A stretch of 64,000 bases of DNA from Indolivaga alginatilytica. GTDB taxonomy: Bacteria > Bacteroidota > Bacteroidia > Bacteroidales > Dysgonomonadaceae. The notes under the pieces were generated by a model that worked only from the letters and a program-made list of their open reading frames with translations, made no database searches and was not told the origin of the DNA. The translations under genes and the position numbers were made by a program. The stretch covers positions 62,001 through 126,000 of the forward strand of contig NZ_QICL01000004.1 in assembly GCF_003201355.1 (NCBI RefSeq). The letters are read 5' to 3'. Position 1 is the stretch's first letter. Every line of letters begins with the position of its first letter. Below, one piece after another: positions 1-9,453 of the stretch.

Positions 1-2
1 TT

Positions 3-1304
3 TTTTTGATACTATTGATTCTGTCAGTAGCGGCAAGCACCTTTCTCATAGTCCAACACGAATATGTGTATGTCGGCATATTTCTATTATTGGCGATATT
101 CTCCTTAAAGAATCTTTATAGCCATTATAAAAGATTCAATCAAAATATACTTTTCCTGCTCAATGCCTTAGATAATGGAGATTACTCTTTTCACTTTACG
201 GAAGCCAAAACTTCGAAGAGAGAGAAAGAGCTGAATCAGATGATGAACCGCATCAAGGATATATTGACAAAAGCACGAAAAGAGGTAATTGAAAACGAAA
301 AATTCCTGAGCCTTATTCTGGAAAGTGTTTCTACAGGAATCATAATATTGGATCACAACAACAATGTGCATGCAACCAATCGTGCGACCAATAAGTTATT
401 AGGACTGCCTGTATTTACGCACCTTAACCAATTAAATGCTGTTGACGAATCGTTACCTGAGCTTTTTAAAGACTTAGAAGTAAAAGACAATACTCAAATA
501 AAGATTGCCAACGAACGGGAAGAAATCCAGATAAGCCTGCATGTTTCCAAAATAACATTGAAGAAAGGTGCAATGAAAGTTATTACCCTCAATAATATTG
601 GTAATGAACTTGAAGCTAAAGAAATGGAATCGTGGATACGCCTAATTCGCGTAATGACTCATGAAATAATGAACTCAATAGCGCCGATTACTTCTTTAAC
701 TGAAACTTTGCTCTTTTCCTATAAAATGAAATCGGATGAAACATCGGACGATTCCCTTCAAAGAAACACAATAGATGCTCTTGAGACCATTAGTTCTACA
801 GCTAAAGGTTTGATCACATTTGTCGATTCGTATCGAAAATTTACGGGAGTACCAACTCCTCAATTCCGACAATTCGAATTGATTCCCTTATTAGAAAAGA
901 TACTCCGCCTCGAGTCTGCAAATCTGGAAGAGAAAGGCATCGTATCCCATATTATTTATACAAATAAGCAGACTACATTAAATGCCGATGAAGGGCAAAT
1001 AACACAAATACTGGTAAATATAATAAAGAACGCTCTGGAGGCCATAGCAGCCAATCAAGATGGAAAAATAGAGATCAAGGTAACAGAAGCAGAGAATAGA
1101 GTATCAATAGACATTGCAAACAACGGCGAACCTATTCCACAAGAAATTGCCGCTCATATATTTATACCATTCTTCACAACTAAAGACTACGGTACTGGTA
1201 TCGGACTTAGTGTTTCACGCTATATTATGCGACTACATGGTGGAAATCTAAAACACCATACTTCAAACGAATGGACTGTTTTCAGCATGGTGTTTAATGT
1301 GTAA
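3..1304 (+). CDS. Sensor histidine kinase, NtrY-like, 5'-truncated by window edge
   Basis: The frame is open to the window edge, so the N-terminus is missing. The visible part begins with hydrophobic membrane segments, followed by a HAMP/PAS-like linker (ILESVSTGIIILDHNN). The H box is THEIMNSIAPITSL, with the phospho-accepting His near residue 219 of the visible part. The ATPase domain has an N box (NIIKNALEA), G1 (ANNGEPIP), an F box (FIPFFTTK) and G2 (GTGIGLSVS). It should autophosphorylate and pass phosphate to a response regulator, probably encoded upstream of the window. It sits beside the export cluster at 1462-14539, so control of that cluster is plausible but inferred. The gene ends at an AAGGTC-TCA-GACCTTTTT hairpin. 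Confidence 0.9.
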   Translation, partial: FLILLILSVAASTFLIVQHEYVYVGIFLLLAIFSLKNLYSHYKRFNQNILFLLNALDNGDYSFHFTEAKTSKREKELNQMMNRIKDILTKARKEVIENEKFLSLILESVSTGIIILDHNNNVHATNRATNKLLGLPVFTHLNQLNAVDESLPELFKDLEVKDNTQIKIANEREEIQISLHVSKITLKKGAMKVITLNNIGNELEAKEMESWIRLIRVMTHEIMNSIAPITSLTETLLFSYKMKSDETSDDSLQRNTIDALETISSTAKGLITFVDSYRKFTGVPTPQFRQFELIPLLEKILRLESANLEEKGIVSHIIYTNKQTTLNADEGQITQILVNIIKNALEAIAANQDGKIEIKVTEAENRVSIDIANNGEPIPQEIAAHIFIPFFTTKDYGTGIGLSVSRYIMRLHGGNLKHHTSNEWTVFSMVFNV

Positions 1305-1345
1305 GGTCTCAGACCTTTTTATTGCTTTGGTGCAGGGGTGAACCT
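1303..1345 (+). repeat. Dispersed intergenic repeat, copy 1 (terminator-like)
   Basis: It starts inside the kinase stop codon. The hairpin AAGGTC-TCA-GACCTT is followed by TTTTATTGCTTTGG. It belongs to a family of seven copies with the pattern hairpin, then TTTTTATTGCTTTGGCAAG, then a GTAACAA-like tail. This copy diverges after GCTTTGG. It probably serves as the kinase terminator. Confidence 0.7.
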
Positions 1346-1461
1346 ATGTGGTCAATCACAAAGGACAGACACACAGGTCTGCCCATACAAGTAAAATATA
1401 GTATTAGATACTTTGTATTACTTAATATACAATATAGTAAGAGAGTTATTTTCTTATTATT

Positions 1462-3846
1462 TCATTCACTCTTTACCGAATTCACTGGATTTATCTTTGC
1501 AGCTTTCCAGCTCTGGAAACTAACAGCAACGAGAGAGATAAGAGAAACAAAAACACTTGCTGTAACAAACATCCACCAATTTAGATCGGCTTTATATGCA
1601 AAATTCTCAAGCCATTTCTCTATTATAAACCAAGCTACTGGTATAGCTATACAAACAGAAAGTAAAATCCACCTCAACAAACTTACATTAAGCATGGTAA
1701 CAATCTCCCGATTAGTTGCTCCATTTACTTTTCTGATACCGATTTCCTTGGTTCGAGTTTTTATCATAAATGCCATAAAAACAATTAATCCGAGAATAGT
1801 AATAATCAGGCATAGTACCGAAAAGAACTTTATGACCTTTCCTGCATTCAATTCATTTTTATATACAACATTATATGTATCGCTCAGAAATTTATAATTG
1901 ATCGGATAATCAGGATTTATTTTCCCCCAAACCGAGTTCAATGTCTGCATAGCCTGCGTTTCGTGTTCGGGTACAAAACGAATCATAAAACAATTCATAA
2001 ACATATTCCGCTGTAATATTATCATCGGAACAGCATCTTCGTAGACACTGGTATATGTAAAATCGTCTACAACTCCCGATACTACCGCCGATTGAGTATA
2101 ATCGAGTGCACTATGTTCTATTTTTATTTCTTTACCGATAGCCTCTTCGGGTGAAGTAAACCCCAATACTTGTAAAGCTTTCCTGTTAAGGATAATATCT
2201 TCTTTCAGATTCGAAAATATGTTTTCATCTATCCGTCTGAAAAGGAGTTCTTCCTCTTCTTTGAGAGACATTTTTAAAGGAGCAAACATCTTTCCGGCTT
2301 CTATCTTAATGCCATAAAAAGGAAAGAAATCTTCACCCACAACCAATACCGGCAAATGTATCTGCTCTTTTCCTTCGACAGTTGCCCCAATCATATCTCT
2401 GACCGCTGATCCCGGCAGTTGCATAGCTCCGGTTACCGATTCTATTTCGGGATGCTTCAATAATTCATCTTTTAATGATGAATAATTACTGATTATCTCC
2501 GGAGGCTGTTCATCGAAAACAACAATATTACTCTCCATACCTCCAACCTGAGTATTCCTTATCAGAGTAATCTGGCTATTTATCCCAAGAGTTACTATAA
2601 TGATAAAAATCACAATACTATATTGAATAACAAGCATATACTTTACATTCGAAAAAGAAAACCGAATGGTTTTAAGATCAATACGGTCATTGAAAAAGAA
2701 TGTCGATGAAATATTCGAAAGAACAGGAAATAATGAGACAAGAACAGTAATAAATAAAAAGAATAAACAGAGAATTATCTCTTCTCCAATGGAGATAAAG
2801 TTAAAGGATATGGAGAAGTAATCGGCAACAAATACGGAAATCAATTTACCGGCTAATATACCTGCAACTGTCAACCAAAACACCACCTGAATTTCATCTT
2901 TTGCCACCACATAAGACGATGCTCCATTAAATCGCAGTAATTGATAATACCTTTTATTATAAGAAAAGATAACACTGGCATTAAGCCACAAATTAAACAT
3001 TACTATTATAAAAAGTAGCATGTTCGCTCCAATAATAAGATAGATATAATAGATATTGCCATTAGGTTCCATCTCCCTCAGGACATGGCTATGCAGGTGA
3101 ATATCCGCCATAGGCATTAGATTGATCTCAGCACCAGGTCTCTGAGGATTTTCCTTTAAAAAGACATCTGATATTTTCTTCTCTAATTCTGAATAGTTTG
3201 GTCCTTTAGTAACCAAAAGATAAGCATAGAAAAAAGAATTATCAAAATCGGCTTCCCTGACAATAATATCGGTATGGAAATGAGTATTACCGGGCATGTC
3301 CTTAAAAACGCCGGCTATAGAGCATGTCATATTCTGAAACCTGCGTCCACTTAGTTCTATTTTCTCTCCTATAATATCGGCTTTTCCGAATAGCTGATAT
3401 GCCAGCTTTTCGCTAATTACAACACTTCCCGGTGATTTAAAAACTGTTTGACTATCCCCGTTAAGCAAAGGGATATCAAGTATCTCAAAAAGGTTATCAC
3501 TCGAAAAATAAAGATCGGTTATCACTTGCTTTGTTCCCTTGGAAGTAAGAATAGCTGTGTTTATTTTTGACAATTTAAGTACCGCCTCAATTTCGGATAT
3601 ACTTTGCACTATTTGATTAACATTTGTACCATACATACGCCCGTCAGCCTGTTGTCCGTCATAACTCACTGCCATACGAACAATGCGGTCTGCTTTCGAA
3701 TAAAACTTATCAAAGCTAAGTTCTCTTTTTACATAAGTATACGAAACAAGTATACACGCAAACATGAGAGCCAAACCCAACAAATTCACAATTCGAAGGT
3801 TTTTTGTTTTCAGAAAACGCCTTACGACAAATGGAATATTATACAT
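1462..3846 (-). CDS. MacB/FtsX-family ABC transporter permease (1 of 4)
   Basis: This 794-residue inner-membrane protein has a duplicated MacB-type layout. A TM helix near residues 18-40 precedes a large periplasmic core domain, then three TM helices around 275-390. A second TM/periplasmic unit begins near 400, and three final helices carry the FtsX loop EIGIRKVNGAT. It ends in NPVNSVKSE, a tail shared by its three paralogues here (NPVDSIKGE, NPVESIKNE, NPVDTLKTD). Such permeases use a separate ATPase (8721-9401) to drive periplasmic or outer-membrane export rather than transport across the inner membrane. It is the last gene of the run; the gap to the next permease upstream is 26 bp. The substrate is unknown. 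Confidence 0.88.
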   Translation of the reverse strand: MYNIPFVVRRFLKTKNLRIVNLLGLALMFACILVSYTYVKRELSFDKFYSKADRIVRMAVSYDGQQADGRMYGTNVNQIVQSISEIEAVLKLSKINTAILTSKGTKQVITDLYFSSDNLFEILDIPLLNGDSQTVFKSPGSVVISEKLAYQLFGKADIIGEKIELSGRRFQNMTCSIAGVFKDMPGNTHFHTDIIVREADFDNSFFYAYLLVTKGPNYSELEKKISDVFLKENPQRPGAEINLMPMADIHLHSHVLREMEPNGNIYYIYLIIGANMLLFIIVMFNLWLNASVIFSYNKRYYQLLRFNGASSYVVAKDEIQVVFWLTVAGILAGKLISVFVADYFSISFNFISIGEEIILCLFFLFITVLVSLFPVLSNISSTFFFNDRIDLKTIRFSFSNVKYMLVIQYSIVIFIIIVTLGINSQITLIRNTQVGGMESNIVVFDEQPPEIISNYSSLKDELLKHPEIESVTGAMQLPGSAVRDMIGATVEGKEQIHLPVLVVGEDFFPFYGIKIEAGKMFAPLKMSLKEEEELLFRRIDENIFSNLKEDIILNRKALQVLGFTSPEEAIGKEIKIEHSALDYTQSAVVSGVVDDFTYTSVYEDAVPMIILQRNMFMNCFMIRFVPEHETQAMQTLNSVWGKINPDYPINYKFLSDTYNVVYKNELNAGKVIKFFSVLCLIITILGLIVFMAFMIKTRTKEIGIRKVNGATNREIVTMLNVSLLRWILLSVCIAIPVAWFIIEKWLENFAYKADLNWWMFVTASVFVSLISLVAVSFQSWKAAKINPVNSVKSE

Positions 3847-3872
3847 AATATCTATATTATAAGAAATACTCT

Positions 3873-6197
3873 TTACTCTCCTTTTATCGAATCAACAGGG
3901 TTCGCACGTGCAGCTCTTAAGCTTTGCCAGCTTACCGAAAGAAGAGACAACAACAATACTATCAGACCGCAAACTACAAATACCCACCAGCTAAGATCTA
4001 TTTTGTAAGCAAAACCTTCTAACCATCTGCTCATAGCATAATAAGCTATCGGACAGGCAAACACAAATGCGATCAACACTCTGATAAAAGAATCCATATT
4101 CAGCATTCTCAGAATTTCACCTTCGGTAGCACCATTCACCTTTCGGATGCCTATTTCTTTTTCTTTCTGACGAATCAGATAAAGTGACATGGCAAAGACC
4201 CCCATCACCATAATCAGAATAGTAAGTATAGCAAATGCAGATATTATTTGGGAAGTCTTTTCTTCTTTTTCGTATGCCTTCTGGAGGATATCATTTGCAA
4301 ATCGGGCTTCAAAAAGCTCCCCGCCATTATATTTCGAATAAGTATCTTTTATTTTATCTGCTGTTTTATACAAATCTGCTCCCTCTGTTATTTTTACGGT
4401 AATATCCCCTACCCAATGACCAGCCGGAAGTTTGCGTATGCGCATTAATCCCATAGGTTCATGTAATGATTTGAAATTGAAATCACTCACAATCCCAGCT
4501 ATTTGCTGATTATTGTTGTTCCCAAAATTTGCCATGAATGAAACAGAATCGGGATGTAGCGCATTAAAAGCTTTTTGATTTACCCAATAAGTATCATTGG
4601 TTGGTTCTATACCGGTAGGTGATATCTTAATATCGAATATCTTGAAAAATACAGAGTCAACAACTAACTCCTGAAAACTAAACTGTACTCCATCTACCTC
4701 GAAAGAATTATTATTGCTGCCACTAACAGGAGTTCCCTGACTATAAGAAACTAATTCAACCCCGGATATAGTATATAGTATATTTTTAAACCCTACCAAT
4801 CGGGCACTATCCAGAACATTATCCATTATAAAAATACGATCACGATTGAATCCTGTATCATAATTTACAAGGAAATCAGACTGCTGCTTAATAAAGAAAC
4901 TACAGATAAGCAAAACGATAGCTACGATATACTGAAATACAATAAGTAATTTTGAATATTTCGACTTCACTTTACGGGAAAAAGATCCCTTCACTATTTC
5001 AATAGGGTTAAATCCTGATATGATTATAGCCGGAATAAAACCTGCTACAATAGAAATAAATAGGACGAAAATAGTAGCGATACAAATCAGCGTAAAGCTC
5101 AACTGGTCTGATAAGTTTAGATCCGTATTCAGTAGATTATTAAAAGACGGCTCAATAAGAAAAGCCATGAAAAGCCCCAGAATAAAGGTAAAAGAGGTCA
5201 TCAAAAGCGATTCTGTCAATAATTGCAGCATTAAACTCTTACGGCTACAGCCCAGAAGCTTCTTCATCGCTGCTTCTTTTCCTCTGAATCCTGCCTGAGC
5301 CACAGTCATATTAATATAGTTCAACAGAGCAATTACCAATATAAGGATAACAATACCTGTATAGACCGAAATAAGTGTCTTACTATTTGTCCTGAGATTA
5401 GAATACGGCTCATTTATCTCGAAATAAGCATCTTTAAGAGGTATAAATTTAAGATCTTGGGTAAAACCGTCTTTATAAAACCAAAACTCTTTCTTAAATA
5501 ATTCCAATAGCATAGGTGTTTTAGCCGGCAGATCGCTACCCTCTTTTTCCAGAAAATACATAGTGAAACCAAAATTGTATGGAGTTGTCAATATCCAATC
5601 ACCCCCAAAAAATTGAGTAATAGATGCGTAGTTAACAACAAAATCCGCTTTAGGGATCTGCGTATTTTGGGGAATATCTTCCATTATACCTGTAATAGTA
5701 TACTCTACATTATTAATTATAAGATGCACTCCTACAGGATTCTTACCTGAAAACATCTTATTTGCAAATGATTTTGTTACTACAACCGACTTCAATGTAG
5801 AAAGTACCTGCGAGGGATTACCTTCGATCAATTTAAAAGAGAATACATTAAAGAAAGTCGAATCGGCGAACAACGCTTCTGCTTTTACCTTCTGCTGTCC
5901 TTTTTCGCCCAAGACTACAGACATGGGGTGTATTCGGGTATATGCCTCTACTTCGGGACATTTATCTTTCACAAAATCGGCTACTGGATTACCAAATTTA
6001 GAAGACTCGTCATGAGCAAGTAAAAATATCCGATCTTTCTTCTCATGGAAACTATCCACCGACAGTTCCTGCTTTACATATATACCCAATAGTATCACAA
6101 ACGTAAGTGATACTGAAAAGCCAACCACCGATACCAAGGTATATAATTTGTTTCGAGACAGAAACTTCTGGTATATTTTTAAATCTGCTATTCTCAT
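3873..6197 (-). CDS. MacB/FtsX-family ABC transporter permease (2 of 4)
   Basis: The 774-residue protein starts MRIADLKIYQKFLSRN. Its N-terminal TM helix near 20-42 is followed by a periplasmic MacB core, with helices around 275-390 bearing MKKLLGCSRKS. A second core domain follows, then terminal helices with EIGIRKVNGATEGEI and the C-terminal tail NPVDSIKGE. The layout is the same as its neighbours, pointing to tandem duplication with divergence. It probably pairs with the ATPase at 8721-9401. A 122-bp AT-rich gap separates it from the next permease upstream, so an internal promoter there is possible. Confidence 0.88.
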   Translation of the reverse strand: MRIADLKIYQKFLSRNKLYTLVSVVGFSVSLTFVILLGIYVKQELSVDSFHEKKDRIFLLAHDESSKFGNPVADFVKDKCPEVEAYTRIHPMSVVLGEKGQQKVKAEALFADSTFFNVFSFKLIEGNPSQVLSTLKSVVVTKSFANKMFSGKNPVGVHLIINNVEYTITGIMEDIPQNTQIPKADFVVNYASITQFFGGDWILTTPYNFGFTMYFLEKEGSDLPAKTPMLLELFKKEFWFYKDGFTQDLKFIPLKDAYFEINEPYSNLRTNSKTLISVYTGIVILILVIALLNYINMTVAQAGFRGKEAAMKKLLGCSRKSLMLQLLTESLLMTSFTFILGLFMAFLIEPSFNNLLNTDLNLSDQLSFTLICIATIFVLFISIVAGFIPAIIISGFNPIEIVKGSFSRKVKSKYSKLLIVFQYIVAIVLLICSFFIKQQSDFLVNYDTGFNRDRIFIMDNVLDSARLVGFKNILYTISGVELVSYSQGTPVSGSNNNSFEVDGVQFSFQELVVDSVFFKIFDIKISPTGIEPTNDTYWVNQKAFNALHPDSVSFMANFGNNNNQQIAGIVSDFNFKSLHEPMGLMRIRKLPAGHWVGDITVKITEGADLYKTADKIKDTYSKYNGGELFEARFANDILQKAYEKEEKTSQIISAFAILTILIMVMGVFAMSLYLIRQKEKEIGIRKVNGATEGEILRMLNMDSFIRVLIAFVFACPIAYYAMSRWLEGFAYKIDLSWWVFVVCGLIVLLLSLLSVSWQSLRAARANPVDSIKGE

Positions 6198-6319
6198 TGT
6201 TTTTTATATTTAATTTTTCGATAAAAAGAAGGAGAAGTTTTATCTTACTAATAGTCACTTTGCACATGAAAAAAATGTAGAATAGACTTCTCCTTGACTG
6301 AATATTATGGAAACTAAAA

Positions 6320-8683
6320 TTATTCGTTTTTAATAGATTCTACGGGATTAGTCGATGCGGCTTTCCATGTTTGGTAACTTACTGTTAGCAATGCAACCAA
6401 AGCTGATAGAGTTCCTGCCAAAAGAAATACCCATATACTTAAATCTATTTTTACGATAAAGCCATTCAGCCAATTACTTAAGAATAAATAGGATATCGGA
6501 CAGGCTATAAAAAAAGAGATGATTACCCATATCACAATATCTTTATTAAGTAATAGTAAAAGGTCGGTAAGCGTTGCCCCATTTATTTTACGAATGCCTA
6601 TTTCTTTTATCCTTCGCTGAATAGAATAAAAAGCCATGGCATACAATCCTGTTATTGTAATTATAAAAGTTATAACCAAGGCATAGCTTAAAACATTACG
6701 TGTATTGATTTCAGACAAGTATAACTTTTCGTACGTTTCATCCAAAAAATGATATTCGAAAGGAACATGCGGAACAATTTCTTTCCATTTCTTCTCTATG
6801 GTTCTTATTGCTTTTTGAGGATCGCCGGCAATTTTAAAAAATATAGGATTATTTGCAGTGTGCGATGCACTAAGATACATCTGGGGATCGGGCTCTTGAT
6901 GTAGCGATTTTACATATGTGTCTCTTATCACACCCTTCACAATATAGGGTTCACCATCTTTTTCACTAAGCTTTCCCCCGATAGACACTAAACTAAAGGA
7001 CTTTCCAACCGGATCTTTAAGTCCCAAAACCTCAGCAGCACGCTCATTAATAACACAGTAATTTGCACTGGATGAGCTTTCGAGAATCAGCGAGTTTTCG
7101 CCAGCAACAAACTTCATCCCAAAAAGATCAAAATAGTTAGGAGTAACCTCCGATAAGTCCAGCAATATTTGCTCTCCCGTTTCAAGATTCTTTCCACCTA
7201 TCCCATTCCCCATTTTAAAGGGCAAGTTGTATTGTTTTATTGCAACATCTTTGATTGATGGGTCTTGAATCAATTCGTCACGTAAAGCTTTATAGTCAGC
7301 GCCAAAAGCATCCCATCCTTGTACATATATTACGTTTTTATTATCGAACCGTAAATCCTGAGACAGGATATAATCAATCTGCCTAGCCAAAAAGAATACT
7401 ACTATAAGTAAGCAAATAGATGATGTAAATTGTATGATGATAAGTATTTTCTGAAAGGCTGACATCTTCTTTCCTCGAAACTTACTGGTAAGCGTCTCGA
7501 TAATTCCGAATCGGGTCATCTGAAGAGCAGGGAAAGAGCCTGCCAATAGTGCTGTTATAACTATCAGGCAAATAATATATAAATACAATTCAAGAGACAA
7601 GAAATCGATACTTACCTGAGATCCGGTATAACTATTAAAGACAGGTAAAGTAAATACAGCAAGCAATACACCACCAACAACAGAAACCAGAACATACACA
7701 AGTGTCTCTTTATAGAAATCTGATATCAAAGATATTTTACTAGCTCCCTGCGATTTTTTAATTCCTATAGCCTTTGCCCGAATAAAAGAGGTTGAAATAA
7801 ACAGATTCGTAAAATTTATACAAGCAATAATAAGTATAGCAATGGCTGTGGTTAGAAATATAATCAAAAGCTGCTTATCTCCTTTCACTGCACTATCAAA
7901 AGCGGGATCCGTTTTACTAAAATGGATTTCGTTTAAAGGCTCAAGCTTTACATCATTATCCGCACCGTCTAAAAATGAAGATGTACCCAATTTATTAATT
8001 TGAGTAAGTTTCTTCTCAATAGAGTCAAAATCAACATTACAAGGTATAACGAAGTAGGTATCATATGAAAAGCTACTATTCCAGCCCAAATCTTTGAATT
8101 CACCAAACAAAGGAAAAACCATCTCTCCTTGAATATGCGAATTTCGGGGCATATCGTACATTATTGCCGAGACTGTAAATTGAGACCCATGAATCTTAAT
8201 TATTTTACCAATAGGATCTTCATCCTGAAAATATTTTTTAACTGCGGACTCAGTTAGAATCACATTATCGGGAGCAGAAAAAGACGTTCTTATATCGCCT
8301 TTTTTTAAAGGAAAGGTGAAAAATGAAAAGAAATTATGATCGGTAATAAGCACCTTAACACCCCAGTTAACCATATTATTTATAGTTACACCATCGGTTC
8401 GTACTACTACCCTACACATTTGCTCTATTTCAGGAATTTCAGCTGCAGCCAATTCTCCTAATGGTTTGAAAGAGGATGCTGCTTTTATCGGTTCTTCATT
8501 TAAAACAAAACTCTGCACAACCCGATACATTTTATCTCCATTGGCATGGAAATTATCGAATGTCAATTCGTTAATAGCCCATAATCCAACAGTAAGAGAT
8601 ACCATGATCCCAAGACTCAAGCCGCAAATATTCAATATGCCGACAGTCTTTTGTTTGCTAAAATTCCTGAGAAATTGCTTCAT
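6320..8683 (-). CDS. MacB/FtsX-family ABC transporter permease (3 of 4)
   Basis: The 787-residue permease starts MKQFLRNFSKQKTVGILN. It has an N-terminal TM helix, a periplasmic core, helices around 280-390 with KAIGIKKSQGASKIS, a second core, and terminal helices with EIGIRKINGAT. The tail is NPVESIKNE. It lies 37 bp downstream of the ATPase gene, the tightest coupling of any permease here apart from that at 9454. That makes it a likely direct partner of the ATPase. Hetero-oligomeric assembly of the four permeases is possible, but the sequence does not show it. Confidence 0.88.
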   Translation of the reverse strand: MKQFLRNFSKQKTVGILNICGLSLGIMVSLTVGLWAINELTFDNFHANGDKMYRVVQSFVLNEEPIKAASSFKPLGELAAAEIPEIEQMCRVVVRTDGVTINNMVNWGVKVLITDHNFFSFFTFPLKKGDIRTSFSAPDNVILTESAVKKYFQDEDPIGKIIKIHGSQFTVSAIMYDMPRNSHIQGEMVFPLFGEFKDLGWNSSFSYDTYFVIPCNVDFDSIEKKLTQINKLGTSSFLDGADNDVKLEPLNEIHFSKTDPAFDSAVKGDKQLLIIFLTTAIAILIIACINFTNLFISTSFIRAKAIGIKKSQGASKISLISDFYKETLVYVLVSVVGGVLLAVFTLPVFNSYTGSQVSIDFLSLELYLYIICLIVITALLAGSFPALQMTRFGIIETLTSKFRGKKMSAFQKILIIIQFTSSICLLIVVFFLARQIDYILSQDLRFDNKNVIYVQGWDAFGADYKALRDELIQDPSIKDVAIKQYNLPFKMGNGIGGKNLETGEQILLDLSEVTPNYFDLFGMKFVAGENSLILESSSSANYCVINERAAEVLGLKDPVGKSFSLVSIGGKLSEKDGEPYIVKGVIRDTYVKSLHQEPDPQMYLSASHTANNPIFFKIAGDPQKAIRTIEKKWKEIVPHVPFEYHFLDETYEKLYLSEINTRNVLSYALVITFIITITGLYAMAFYSIQRRIKEIGIRKINGATLTDLLLLLNKDIVIWVIISFFIACPISYLFLSNWLNGFIVKIDLSIWVFLLAGTLSALVALLTVSYQTWKAASTNPVESIKNE

Positions 8684-8720
8684 AATTTTCTTTTTCGCTA
8701 GAGATGAAATAGAATACGAT

Positions 8721-9401
8721 TTACATCTTACTTTCTACTTCTGTAATGATTTGCCCGTCAAACAGATTTATGGTACGATGGGCAAACGAAGCATCATGTT
8801 GAGAGTGAGTCACCATCACGATTGTTGCACCTTCCTGATTTAGCTCTGTCAATAAATCCATAACGTCTTTACCATTCTTAGAGTCCAGGTTTCCTGTAGG
8901 CTCATCGGCAAGGATCAATTTAGGGTTGGCAATTACAGCACGGGCAATAGCTACACGTTGCTGCTGACCTCCCGATAGTTGATTCGGAAAATGGCTTGCT
9001 CTGTGGCTAATACTCATCTTATGAAGCGTTTCTTCTACTCGTTTTTTACGCTCTGCTGCTTTTACTTTCAAGTATGTAAGAGGTAATTCCACATTCTCAA
9101 AAACAGTCATCTCTTCTATCAGATTGAAACTCTGAAATACAAAACCGATGTTTCCTTTTCGGGATTGTGTACGTTCTTTTTCTTTCAGATTACCCACTTC
9201 TTTTCCATCAAGCAGATAGTGTCCTGAGGTAGGGTTATCCAACAAACCAAGAATATTCAATAAAGTTGATTTACCGCAGCCCGAAGGTCCCATAATAGCG
9301 ATAAATTCACCTTGAGTTACATGCATGGAAATACCGTTCAATGCAACTGTTTCAACCTCTTCTGTGCGAAATACTTTCTTTAGATCTTTAATCTGTATCA
9401 T
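8721..9401 (-). CDS. ABC transporter ATP-binding protein (LolD/MacB type)
   Basis: This 226-residue cytoplasmic ATPase has Walker A GPSGCGKST near residues 39-47. The Q-loop region reads NIGFVFQSFNL, the ABC signature is LSGGQQQRVAIARA, Walker B with the catalytic Glu is LILADEPTGNLD, and the H-loop His lies in VMVTHSQHDA. Its length matches stand-alone LolD/MacB-class ATPases. It is the only ATPase in a cluster with four MacB/FtsX permeases, so it probably energises all of them. It sits between permeases 3 and 4 on the same strand. Confidence 0.95.
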   Translation of the reverse strand: MIQIKDLKKVFRTEEVETVALNGISMHVTQGEFIAIMGPSGCGKSTLLNILGLLDNPTSGHYLLDGKEVGNLKEKERTQSRKGNIGFVFQSFNLIEEMTVFENVELPLTYLKVKAAERKKRVEETLHKMSISHRASHFPNQLSGGQQQRVAIARAVIANPKLILADEPTGNLDSKNGKDVMDLLTELNQEGATIVMVTHSQHDASFAHRTINLFDGQIITEVESKM

Positions 9402-9453
9402 AATATTGGTTTTTAAATTGTTTATTCAGTAATGAAAAATTTAAGTTTACAAG

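Noticed and set aside
1322-1897. Plus-strand 191-residue open frame
   Set aside because: Mostly antisense to the FtsX permease 3' end, which has clear family motifs; its start lies in the intergenic repeat.
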